Source of the DNA: UPXZ01 sp049840795
GTDB taxonomy: Bacteria; Bacteroidota; Bacteroidia; Bacteroidales; Paludibacteraceae
Direction: 5' to 3'
Assembly (NCBI GenBank): GCA_049840795.1
Contig: JASGJK010000044.1
Coordinates: 1-64,000 of the forward strand
DNA length: 64,000 nt
The notes below the pieces were generated by a model, which saw nothing but the letters and a program-made list of their open reading frames with translations, did no database searches and was not told the DNA's origin. The translations under genes were made by a program, and so were the position numbers. This document shows, one piece after another, positions 29,343 through 36,984 of this stretch. Positions within the stretch are counted from its first letter, which is position 1; each line of letters opens with the position of its first letter.

Positions 29343-30278
29343 ATGAGAACAAAACACATATATTTAGCCGTAAAATTATTGATTTTTGCCGGTCTATTTT
29401 CATCTTGCGAAAAAGTAATAGAATTTAACGGCGAAAGAACAAAACCACTCTTGGTGATGAACAGCATACTGAAAGCTGACAGCATAGTAAGAGTACACAT
29501 TTCAAAAAGTAGATTTTTTCTTGATAACGATAATGAAATGAGTGATATAAATAACGCCGCCGTGAAACTTTGGATTAATGACGCAGAACAAGAAACTCTA
29601 CGGTTTGTGAGCGAGGGAGATTATTATTCGTCATACAAAACCAAACTTGGCGACAACATAAAAATAACGGCATCGGCAAACTCATTTAATGATATTTCGT
29701 CCACCGCCATTATTCCTGAAGTCCCTCAGGTTATAAGCATCGATACCGTATATACTTACGAAAATGACGGAGGTTACATTTCACAAATTTTGAACTTTGA
29801 CATTAAATTTACCGACAAATCGAATACTGACGATTATTATTTGGTTTATTGTATACAGAGAGTGTACCAAGACTATATTTACGAAGGGAAAAACTATCAA
29901 GAATACGATATGTATTTATTCAGCGACGATATCGTTTTTGAAAATGAAAACAACGGAAATTTTGCAGGCGAAGACATATTCGGTTCTATGACCTTTAATG
30001 CTTTTACCGATGACTTAATAAACGGCAAAGAATACTCACTAAGGATGAAATCTTATGTTCAGGGCTATGGCGCTGATTATCAACAAAAAAAATTGTATGC
30101 ATTATATTTCCAAAAAATAAGCAAAGCGTGGTATTTATATCTGCGCACAACTTCACTTGTAAACAGCGATTTCTCTATGTTTTCAGAACCCGTGCAGGTT
30201 TACACAAACATTCAAAACGGATTAGGAATACTCGGAGCAACAAATTCTTTCAAAAAAGAATTTCATTTGGGTGAATAG
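29343..30278 (+). CDS. DUF4249 lipoprotein
   Basis: Surface lipoprotein of 311 residues (lipobox LFSSC, C22) in the DUF4249 family, which is nearly always encoded after a TonB receptor of the type just upstream. The domain shows repeated beta segments (AVKLWINDAEQ, IKITASANSFNDISSTAIIPEVPQVISIDTV) and a conserved DDYYLVYCI. It probably acts with the receptor in uptake or adhesion. Start codon lies 11 bases after the receptor stop. A MITE copy begins 3 bases after its own stop. Confidence 0.85.
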   Translation: MRTKHIYLAVKLLIFAGLFSSCEKVIEFNGERTKPLLVMNSILKADSIVRVHISKSRFFLDNDNEMSDINNAAVKLWINDAEQETLRFVSEGDYYSSYKTKLGDNIKITASANSFNDISSTAIIPEVPQVISIDTVYTYENDGGYISQILNFDIKFTDKSNTDDYYLVYCIQRVYQDYIYEGKNYQEYDMYLFSDDIVFENENNGNFAGEDIFGSMTFNAFTDDLINGKEYSLRMKSYVQGYGADYQQKKLYALYFQKISKAWYLYLRTTSLVNSDFSMFSEPVQVYTNIQNGLGILGATNSFKKEFHLGE

Positions 30279-30280
30279 AT

Positions 30281-30410
30281 TAATGATTATCCGCAAAACG
30301 ACCTTTAATAATTTTTACAAGTGAAATTCTCACTAAACGACAGGTTTGTAGGATAATAGCGGCGTAGCCCCGATTTCCCCGCCCACAGGTCACTTTGCTG
30401 ATAATCATTA
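30281..30410. mobile_element. MITE-like element, copy 2
   Basis: Element of 130 bases whose ends are 24-base inverted repeats: 30281-30304 reads TAATGATTATCCGCAAAACG plus ACCT, and the inverse of 30387-30410 matches it at 21 of 24 positions. The same terminal sequence bounds the 414-base element at 4929-5342. There is no gene inside. It sits directly after the DUF4249 stop. Confidence 0.65.
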
Positions 30411-30467
30411 TGAATTGTCACTATTGGCAATGATTTCTTAACCGAAACTCGCGTTAATATTGCCGGG

Positions 30468-30606
30468 TAAAAAGCACTCCGTGCAAAAATAAAAAGCACA
30501 GAGTGCTTTTAGCGAAAAGGTCTCCGTGCTTTTACCTAAAAGCATTCCGAGTAAATTTTAAAAGCATTCCGTGCTATTTTAAAACGCATTCCGTGCTTTT
30601 ACCTCA
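30468..30606. repeat. Array of short palindromic repeats, core GCACTCCGTGC
   Basis: Six imperfect units of about 20-24 bases, each AAAAGCACTCCGTGCTTTT or a variant (GCATTCCGTGC, GTCTCCGTGC, and the inverse GCACAGAGTGC). Units abut with little or no spacer. A second array of the same units is at 55300-55440. There are no cas genes and no spacers. Confidence 0.7.
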
Positions 30607-30708
30607 ACGTGTTTTTAGCTCATAAAAGCTGTGGTAGTTGCGTCTTGGCGTGGTCTCCATGACTAATCTTCGTGTAAGAAAAGATAATATGATTATTTTA
30701 AGACGCTC

Positions 30709-30750
30709 TCAAAGGCAGAAATGAGTTTCATTTCTGCCTTTGACATTTTT
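30709..30750 (+). terminator. Strong terminator-type hairpin
   Basis: TCAAAGGCAGAAATGA pairs perfectly with TCATTTCTGCCTTTGA around a GTT-type loop and is followed by CATTTTT. The nearest upstream gene ends 430 bases away, so it may end a long DUF4249 transcript or a small RNA. Confidence 0.75.
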
Positions 30751-30803
30751 AGTTCAGCTCATTTTAAATTGAATTTTCATTATTATTAAATCTTAAAAAT
30801 CAT

Positions 30804-30811
30804 TATCTTTG
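30804..30811 (+). promoter_or_regulatory. Putative -7 promoter element of purL
   Basis: TATCTTTG matches TAnnTTTG, 45 bases before the purL ATG. No TTTG -33 box is evident. Confidence 0.45.
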
Positions 30812-30855
30812 TAGCAGAATTATCACACAACACTTACACTAAATATCATTGTAAT

Positions 30856-33800
30856 ATGATCCTTTTTTTTCAAAACCCCGACAAAAAAATCTTCGCTGTA
30901 CAAACAGCAACAGCACTTCACACGGAAGACATCCAAAAGTTAATCTGGCTCTTTGATGATGCAGAATTACTTGACACAGAAATCGTCCGGCAACAGTTCA
31001 TCGGTCCTCGCCGCGAAATGATTACGCCCTGGAGCACCAATGCGGTAGAAATCACCCAAAATATGGGGATAAAAGGAATAATTAGAATTGAGGAGTTTAC
31101 ATCCCTGCCCCCTAACCCCCTCCCGATAGATATCGGAAAGGGGGAACAAGGTTCGTTATCCAACGATGCAAAAAACAACAAAAATATAGGTGTGGAAACC
31201 GCTTATCCCTCAACGTATTCTCGATTAAAAGAGTTAGCAGTTAAACACCGATTAAGTCCTACCGAAGCCGAAGTATTTCTTTGGGAGCAATTAAAAGATA
31301 AAAATTTAGACGAGAATAAATTCCAAAGACAACACATTATTGGCGATTGTATTGCAGATTTTGTTTGTCTAAAGAAAAAAATAGTTATTGAAGTTGATGG
31401 GAAATACCATAATGATCCTGAAATAGAAGAATATGATAAATATCGCACACAGTTATTTAACAATTATGGTTTTAAAGTTATAAGATTTACAAATGAAGAA
31501 GTACTTTTTGACATTGAAAACACTCTTGATAAAATAAAGTCTGAATTAACACTCAATAATTCCCCCTTTAGGGGGTTAGAGGGCAACTTCGACCCTATGT
31601 TGCAACGTATCTACTCTGAGTTGAACCAAGACATTTTCACCATAAACAAACAGCCGGATGCAATCCAATATATTGATGATATTGCTTCGTACAACCAAAA
31701 AGAAGGATTGGCATTAAGTAGTGATGAAATTGAGTATTTGAACGATGTTAGCGAAAAAATAGGACGAAAACTCACCGATAGCGAAGTGTTTGGATTTTCA
31801 CAAGTAAACTCCGAACATTGCCGTCATAAAATATTCAACGGGCAGTTTGTGATTGACGGAAAAGAAAAGGAACTTTCACTTTTCAAATTAATAAAACGCA
31901 CTTCCGAAGAAAATCCAAACAATTTAGTTTCGGCTTACAAAGACAATGTGGCTTTTAACCAAGGTCCTGAAATCGAACAATTTGCGCCTCAAGCAGAAGA
32001 AAAACCATCGTTTTTTGAAACAAAGAAGATAGAATCCGTTATCTCGTTAAAAGCCGAAACACATAATTTCCCTACTACAGTAGAACCTTTTAACGGCGCC
32101 GCAACCGGTAGCGGGGGCGAAATCCGCGACCGCCTTGGCGGTGGAAAAGCAAGTTTACCCATTGCGGGAACTGCTGTTTATATGACTTCTAACCCACGCC
32201 TTCTCCCCTCTCCTCAAGGAGAGGGGTCGGGGGTGAGGTCTATCGCTGAAAGAAAGTGGCTTTATCAAACTCCATCACAAATACTGATAAAAGCATCAAA
32301 CGGCGCTTCCGATTTTGGAAACAAATTCGGTCAACCGCTGATTTGTGGTTCTGTGTTGACTTTTGAGCATCAGGAAAACAATAAAATGTATGGTTACGAC
32401 AAAGTGATTATGCTTGCCGGAGGTGTTGGTTTTGGTAAGAAAAAAGATGCATTAAAAGGTGAACCTGAAGCAGGCAATAAAGTCATTGTTATGGGTGGCG
32501 ATAATTACCGGATTGGAATGGGCGGAGGCGCAGTTTCATCTGTCGAAACTGGTCAATATAACAACGCCATTGAACTGAATGCGGTTCAGCGTGCCAACCC
32601 CGAGATGCAAAAACGCGTTGCTAACGTAATCCGTGCATTAGCCGAAAGCGATAACAATCCTATTGTTTCAATCCACGACCACGGTGCCGGCGGACATTTG
32701 AACTGTCTCTCTGAATTAGTGGAAACCACCGGTGGAGTGATTGAAATGGATAAACTTCCTATCGGAGATCCTACATTAAGTGCAAAAGAAATCATTGGCA
32801 ACGAAAGCCAGGAACGAATGGGCTTGTTGATAAAAGAAAAAGACATTGAACGTGTTCAAAAAATTGCAGGACGCGAACGCGCACCTATGTACGTGGTGGG
32901 CGAAGCAAGTGGAGATAAACAATTTACATTCAGACCTGCCCCCCAACCCCCTAAAGGGGGAGTACAAAACTCACTCAACACGGACGTACAAACCATCAAA
33001 GACACCACTCTTAATCCCCCCTTTAGGGGGTTAGGGGGCAGTACTCCACTTGATTTGCCTCTCGAATATTTAATCGGAAAACCACCACGTACGGTAATTA
33101 CCGATAATTCGGTCGATGAAAAATTTGCCCCGGTTGATGTTGAGGAAGAAAAACTGTTGGAATACATTAAAAATGTACTTCAGATGGAATCGGTGGCTTG
33201 CAAAGATTGGCTCACAAACAAAGTGGATCGTTCGGTAACCGGAAAAATTGCACAACAACAATGTGTGGGAGAACTGCAATTGCCATTAGCTAATCTCGGC
33301 GTTGTTTCGCTTGATTTCCGTGGAAAATCAGGTATCGCCACGTCTATAGGTCACGCTCCCCTACCCGCTTTGATTAATCCGGAAGCCGGTTCTGTGCTCG
33401 CCATTGCCGAAGCGCTTACGAATATTGTATGGACTCCGCTAAAAGACGGGTTGGATGGCGTTTCACTTTCTGCCAACTGGATGTGGCCCAGCAAAAATGC
33501 AGGCGAAGATACGCGTCTTTATCGTGCGGTGGAAGCTTGTAGCAACTTTGCCTGTTCATTGGGTATAAACATCCCTACGGGAAAAGACAGTCTTTCGATG
33601 ACACAGAAATACCCGAATGGCGACAAAGTATTTGCTCCCGGAACGGTTATTATTTCAGCGGGAGCTGAAGCAACCAATATTCGTAATGTGGTGAATCCTG
33701 TCATTGTAAATAATACGAAAACAACGCTTTACTATATTGATTTTTCTTTTGACACCTTCAAATTAGGGGGCTCGGTTTTAGCACAAACATTGGGCAAAAT

Positions 33801-35112
33801 TGGTAACGAAACACCTACCGTTACCGATGCCGAATACTTCAAAGATGCGTTCGATACCATTCAGCAGTTGATTGAAAAAAATCTCATCCTTGCCGGTCAC
33901 GATATTTCGGAAGGTGGAATGATAACCGCTTTGCTCGAGATGTGTTTTGCAAACACCAAAGGCGGATTAAAAGTTGATTTGGATTATTTAGCAGAAAACT
34001 CATTGGTAAAAATTCTTTTTGCTGAAAATCCGGGAGTGTTAGTGCAGATAAAAGACACAAAATCAGCAGAAAAAATTCTAAGAGATAACGGTATCGGCTT
34101 TGCCAGAATTGGTTATCCAATAGAAGAACGCCGTTTGGAAATTCACAAAAAGAAAAATAGTTATTCTTTTTCTATCAACGAGTTAAGAGATATTTGGTAT
34201 CATACATCGTATCTTTTAGATACCAAACAAAGCGGCGAAAAACAAGCCAACGCTCGTTTTGAAAATTATAAAAATATTCCATTGGAGTTTGATTTCCCCA
34301 AATCTTTCATCGGGAAACTGTCGCAATTTAATTTAACTGCCGATAGAAAGCCAAGCGGTATAAAAGCGGCTATTATCCGCGAAAAAGGAACAAATGGTGA
34401 ACGTGAAATGGCTTATTCTCTCTATTTAGCCGGTTTTGATGTGAAAGATGTGATGATGACCGACCTTGTCTCAGGGCGTGAAACATTGGAAGAAGTCAAT
34501 ATGATTGTATTCTGTGGTGGTTTCTCAAACTCCGATGTGCTTGGTTCTGCCAAAGGCTGGGCAGGAGGATTTATGTTCAACGAAAAAGCCAAAACAGCAC
34601 TTGAGAACTTCTATAAACGTCCCGACACGCTGAGCTTGGGAATTTGCAACGGGTGCCAGCTGATGGTGGAACTTAATTTGATAAATCCGGAACACGAAAA
34701 ACGGACGAAAATGCTTCACAACGATTCTCATAAGTTTGAAAGTAATTTTATTTCACTGGCGATTCCTGAAAATAATTCGGTGATGTTCGGTTCGCTTTCC
34801 GCAAGTAAAATTGGGGCTTGGGTGGCACACGGAGAAGGCAAATTCTCGCTTCCAATGGGTGAAAACAATTACAGTGTAGTTGCAAAATACAATTACGATG
34901 CGTATCCTGCCAATCCGAATGGTTCGGATTTTGGCGTTGCGGGAATTTGCTCTGCCGATGGACGTCATTTAGCAATGATGCCTCACTTGGAACGTGCCAT
35001 TTTCCCTTGGGAGTGTGCTAATTATCCTTCAGAAAGAATGAATAACGATGAAGTTACACCTTGGATTGAAGCGTTTGTAAATGCACGTAAGTGGGTAGAA
35101 AAAAACAAATAA
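30856..35112 (+). CDS. purL: Phosphoribosylformylglycinamidine synthase with three in-frame repeat insertions
   Basis: Single-chain purine synthesis enzyme (FGAR plus glutamine plus ATP to FGAM), here 1418 residues against roughly 1230 in Bacteroides. The N-terminal domain has IGPRREMITPWSTNAVEITQNMG; the synthetase core has SQVNSEHCRHKIF, SLKAETHNFPTTVEPFNGAATGSGGEIRD and HDHGAGGHLNCLSELVE; the C-terminal glutaminase carries the nucleophile in LGICNGCQLM and a PHLERAIFPWE end. Three stretches do not belong to the family: residues about 82-244 (a DUF559 nuclease with repeat-derived edges), about 449-463 (LLPSPQGEGSGVRS) and about 695-731 (PQPPKGG to FRGLGGSTP). All conserved enzyme motifs around them are intact and the frame is open throughout, so the protein is probably functional with the inserts as surface loops. 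Confidence 0.93.
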   Translation: MILFFQNPDKKIFAVQTATALHTEDIQKLIWLFDDAELLDTEIVRQQFIGPRREMITPWSTNAVEITQNMGIKGIIRIEEFTSLPPNPLPIDIGKGEQGSLSNDAKNNKNIGVETAYPSTYSRLKELAVKHRLSPTEAEVFLWEQLKDKNLDENKFQRQHIIGDCIADFVCLKKKIVIEVDGKYHNDPEIEEYDKYRTQLFNNYGFKVIRFTNEEVLFDIENTLDKIKSELTLNNSPFRGLEGNFDPMLQRIYSELNQDIFTINKQPDAIQYIDDIASYNQKEGLALSSDEIEYLNDVSEKIGRKLTDSEVFGFSQVNSEHCRHKIFNGQFVIDGKEKELSLFKLIKRTSEENPNNLVSAYKDNVAFNQGPEIEQFAPQAEEKPSFFETKKIESVISLKAETHNFPTTVEPFNGAATGSGGEIRDRLGGGKASLPIAGTAVYMTSNPRLLPSPQGEGSGVRSIAERKWLYQTPSQILIKASNGASDFGNKFGQPLICGSVLTFEHQENNKMYGYDKVIMLAGGVGFGKKKDALKGEPEAGNKVIVMGGDNYRIGMGGGAVSSVETGQYNNAIELNAVQRANPEMQKRVANVIRALAESDNNPIVSIHDHGAGGHLNCLSELVETTGGVIEMDKLPIGDPTLSAKEIIGNESQERMGLLIKEKDIERVQKIAGRERAPMYVVGEASGDKQFTFRPAPQPPKGGVQNSLNTDVQTIKDTTLNPPFRGLGGSTPLDLPLEYLIGKPPRTVITDNSVDEKFAPVDVEEEKLLEYIKNVLQMESVACKDWLTNKVDRSVTGKIAQQQCVGELQLPLANLGVVSLDFRGKSGIATSIGHAPLPALINPEAGSVLAIAEALTNIVWTPLKDGLDGVSLSANWMWPSKNAGEDTRLYRAVEACSNFACSLGINIPTGKDSLSMTQKYPNGDKVFAPGTVIISAGAEATNIRNVVNPVIVNNTKTTLYYIDFSFDTFKLGGSVLAQTLGKIGNETPTVTDAEYFKDAFDTIQQLIEKNLILAGHDISEGGMITALLEMCFANTKGGLKVDLDYLAENSLVKILFAENPGVLVQIKDTKSAEKILRDNGIGFARIGYPIEERRLEIHKKKNSYSFSINELRDIWYHTSYLLDTKQSGEKQANARFENYKNIPLEFDFPKSFIGKLSQFNLTADRKPSGIKAAIIREKGTNGEREMAYSLYLAGFDVKDVMMTDLVSGRETLEEVNMIVFCGGFSNSDVLGSAKGWAGGFMFNEKAKTALENFYKRPDTLSLGICNGCQLMVELNLINPEHEKRTKMLHNDSHKFESNFISLAIPENNSVMFGSLSASKIGAWVAHGEGKFSLPMGENNYSVVAKYNYDAYPANPNGSDFGVAGICSADGRHLAMMPHLERAIFPWECANYPSERMNNDEVTPWIEAFVNARKWVEKNK
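31099..31587 (+). mobile_element. DUF559 endonuclease element inserted in-frame in purL
   Basis: About 489 bases replacing the short linker between RIEEF and FDPMLQRIY of PurL. Left edge: GCCCCCTAACCCCCT then AAAGGGGGAAC. Right edge: TTCCCCCTTTAGGGGGTTAG, the inverse of the left edge. Between them lies a complete DUF559 (Vsr-like, PD-(D/E)XK) domain: LSPTEAEVFLWEQLKDKNL, then GDCIADFVCLKKKIVIEVDG (D168, E179, D181 and lysines 173-175) and FNNYGFKVIRFTNEEVL. The nuclease residues appear intact. In many Bacteroidota DUF559 proteins are free-standing genes; here it is read only as part of PurL. There are no intein splicing motifs. Confidence 0.85.
32200..32243. repeat. Palindromic repeat inserted in purL (family LLPSPQGEGSGVR)
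   Basis: CCCCTCTCCTCAAGGAGAGGGG palindrome followed by TCGGGGGTGAGG, adding LLPSPQGEGSGVRS in frame between MTSNPR and AERKWLYQTP of PurL. This repeat sequence is a different family from the CCCCCTAACCCCC type. Confidence 0.75.
32937..33045. repeat. Nuclease-less copy of the CCCCCTAACCCCCT inverted-repeat element in purL
   Basis: Left edge TGCCCCCCAACCCCCTAAAG plus GGGGAGTAC; right edge AATCCCCCCTTTAGGGGGTT plus AGGGGGCAGTAC, its inverse. About 47 bases lie between. The edges match those around the DUF559 insert at 31099-31587. In frame it encodes PQPPKGGVQNSLNTDVQTIK and on to FRGLGGSTP. Confidence 0.78.
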
Positions 35113-35128
35113 AAGATCGCTTAACCAA

Positions 35129-36855
35129 ATGCACCAGATACGAGTTTTCATAAGCAGTGTACAAAATGAATTTGCCGAAAAGCGAACGGCTTTGTACGAT
35201 TATTTACATGAAGACCCTGTACTTGGCAGATTCCTTCTTCCTTTCATTTTTGAAAAATCACCTGCCACAGATGATTCGGCAAAAAAGGTGTATTTGGAGC
35301 AAGTAGAAAAATGTGATATTTATTTGGGTATTTTCGGAGCAAAGTATGGCTGGGAAGATAAAACAAGCATCTCACCTACCGAACGTGAGTTTGATTATGC
35401 GACACTTCATCACAAGACTAAACTGATTTTTTTTACAAATCATACCGATGATGAACGTCATATTAAAGAAGTAAAATTAATCCGAAAAGCCGAGCAGGTT
35501 GTCCTACGAAAACAGTTTAGTTGTGTTGAAGAGTTGAAATCCTCCGTTTATGCATCTTTGGTTAAGTATCTGGAAAACAAAGAATTTATCCGCACCGTGC
35601 CTTTTGATGCTTCTTGGCATAAAAATGCCGGAATGGATGAATTGGACGAGGAGAAAATTCGATATTTTGTTCGAACGTCATCAAAAAGCAGGCATTTCCC
35701 GCTGTCGCCCGATTCTCGTATTGAAGATATTCTGACCCATCTGAACCTATATGATAACGGCAAGATAAACCATGCTTCCATTTTGCTTTTTGGGAAAAAT
35801 CCTCAGAAATATTTCATATCTTCCGAAATCAAATGTGCCCATTTTTACGGAACTGAAATTACCAAACCCATTCCATCGTATCATATTTACAAAGGAGATG
35901 TTTTTCAGTTGGTGAACCAAGCCGTTGACTTTGTAATGTCGCGCATTGATTTAGCGGTTGGCACGCGTGCAGAAAGCACACAAGCCTCCACACAATACGA
36001 GCTTCCGCGTGAAGCCATTGCCGAAGCCATCATAAACGCTGTTGCTCACCGCGATTATACCAGCAATGGCAGTGTACAGGTAATGCTTTTCAAAGACCGT
36101 CTCGAAGTTTGGAATCCGGGACGGCTTCCCTTTGAATTAACCATTTCACAGCTATATAAACCACATCATTCCATCCCCAACAATCCTATTCTTGCTAACC
36201 CAATGTATTTAGCAGGATATATTGAACAAATGGGAACCGGAACGGGAGATATTATTAAACACTGTGAAACCTATGGATTGAAAAAACCGGAATTTGTTCA
36301 AGAAGAAATTTTCAAGACAATACTGTGGCGAAAAGCTTCTACCGGACAAGTTACCGGACAAGTTCAACGAGAGGTTTTAATGCTTATTTCCATACTTACT
36401 ACACCTAAAAAACGCAGTGAAATTCAGGAAATTTTAGGGTTAAAACATCGAGAATACTTTGTGGATAGCTATTTAAATCCATCATTATATGACGGTTACA
36501 TAGAGATGTTATATCCTGATGTTCCTAACCATCCGCAACAAGAATATCAATTATCAGAAAAAGGAAAAACATTAAAACAAGAGCTTGACACTATTTACAC
36601 CGACCAAGTTACCGACCAAGTTCGGGATGAGATATTACATTTAGTTTCTTTATTTGATGTAAACGAAGAGAAAAAAGAAAACAAATACAAGATGGGTTGG
36701 AGCTAAAACACAATGCGAATTTCAGAGAAAAATATCTTGAACCGGCATTAAGCGAAGGTTATATTGAGATGAAATATCCTCAATCGCGAAATCATCCGCA
36801 GCAAAGTTATTTTCCTACTGAAAAAGGGAAATTTTTAACGGAAAAAATAAAATGA
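35129..36855 (+). pseudogene. DUF4062 / GHKL-ATPase / winged-helix protein, frameshift near 3' end
   Basis: Cytoplasmic multi-domain protein starting 16 bases after purL. Residues 1-110 are a DUF4062 domain (VFISSVQNEFAEKR, YLGIFGAKYGWEDKTSISPTEREFDYA). Residues about 280-400 form an HATPase_c_4 module (LPREAIAEAIINAVAHRDYTSNG, MGTGTGDIIKHCETYG). TGQVTGQV and TDQVTDQV repeats precede two winged-helix units, of which the second is a copy of the first (LGLKHREYFVDSYLNPSLYDGYIEM versus LELKHNANFREKYLEPALSEGYIEM). The frame ends at 36706; one extra A in the A6 run near 36672 would restore IQDGLELKH and run to the stop at 36855. Such regulators with DUF4062 occur in mobile and defence-associated loci; function here is unknown. 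Confidence 0.7.
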
Positions 36856-36984
36856 AAATGAAAAAACTTCTTTTCTGAAAAACATGTTGTTCGAAAAACA
36901 GAGTCAAAAGACCGGATATAATTTTACGGGAAATATTGTACAGCTATCTCATTTAATGAATTCTATTCACAAATATAATTAAAT

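Larger units (their letters stand above)
30411..30855. other. Repeat-rich spacer upstream of purL
   Basis: Contains the palindromic array above, then about 100 bases of unique sequence, a strong hairpin (30709-30743) and a promoter-like TATCTTTG (30804-30811) 45 bases before purL. No protein gene is visible. Confidence 0.5.

Noticed and set aside
30468..30606. CRISPR array
   Set aside because: Units are palindromic, vary in sequence and orientation, and have no unique spacers; no cas genes are near.
31099..31587. The PurL insert as an intein
   Set aside because: No splicing motifs (Cys/Ser at the start, HN before a nucleophile at the end) are present, and the edges are DNA palindromes, not intein blocks.
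36856..36984. Short open frame MLFEKQSQKTGYNF before the MBOAT gene
   Set aside because: Only about 33 codons, no recognisable domain; possibly a gene relic but not supportable.
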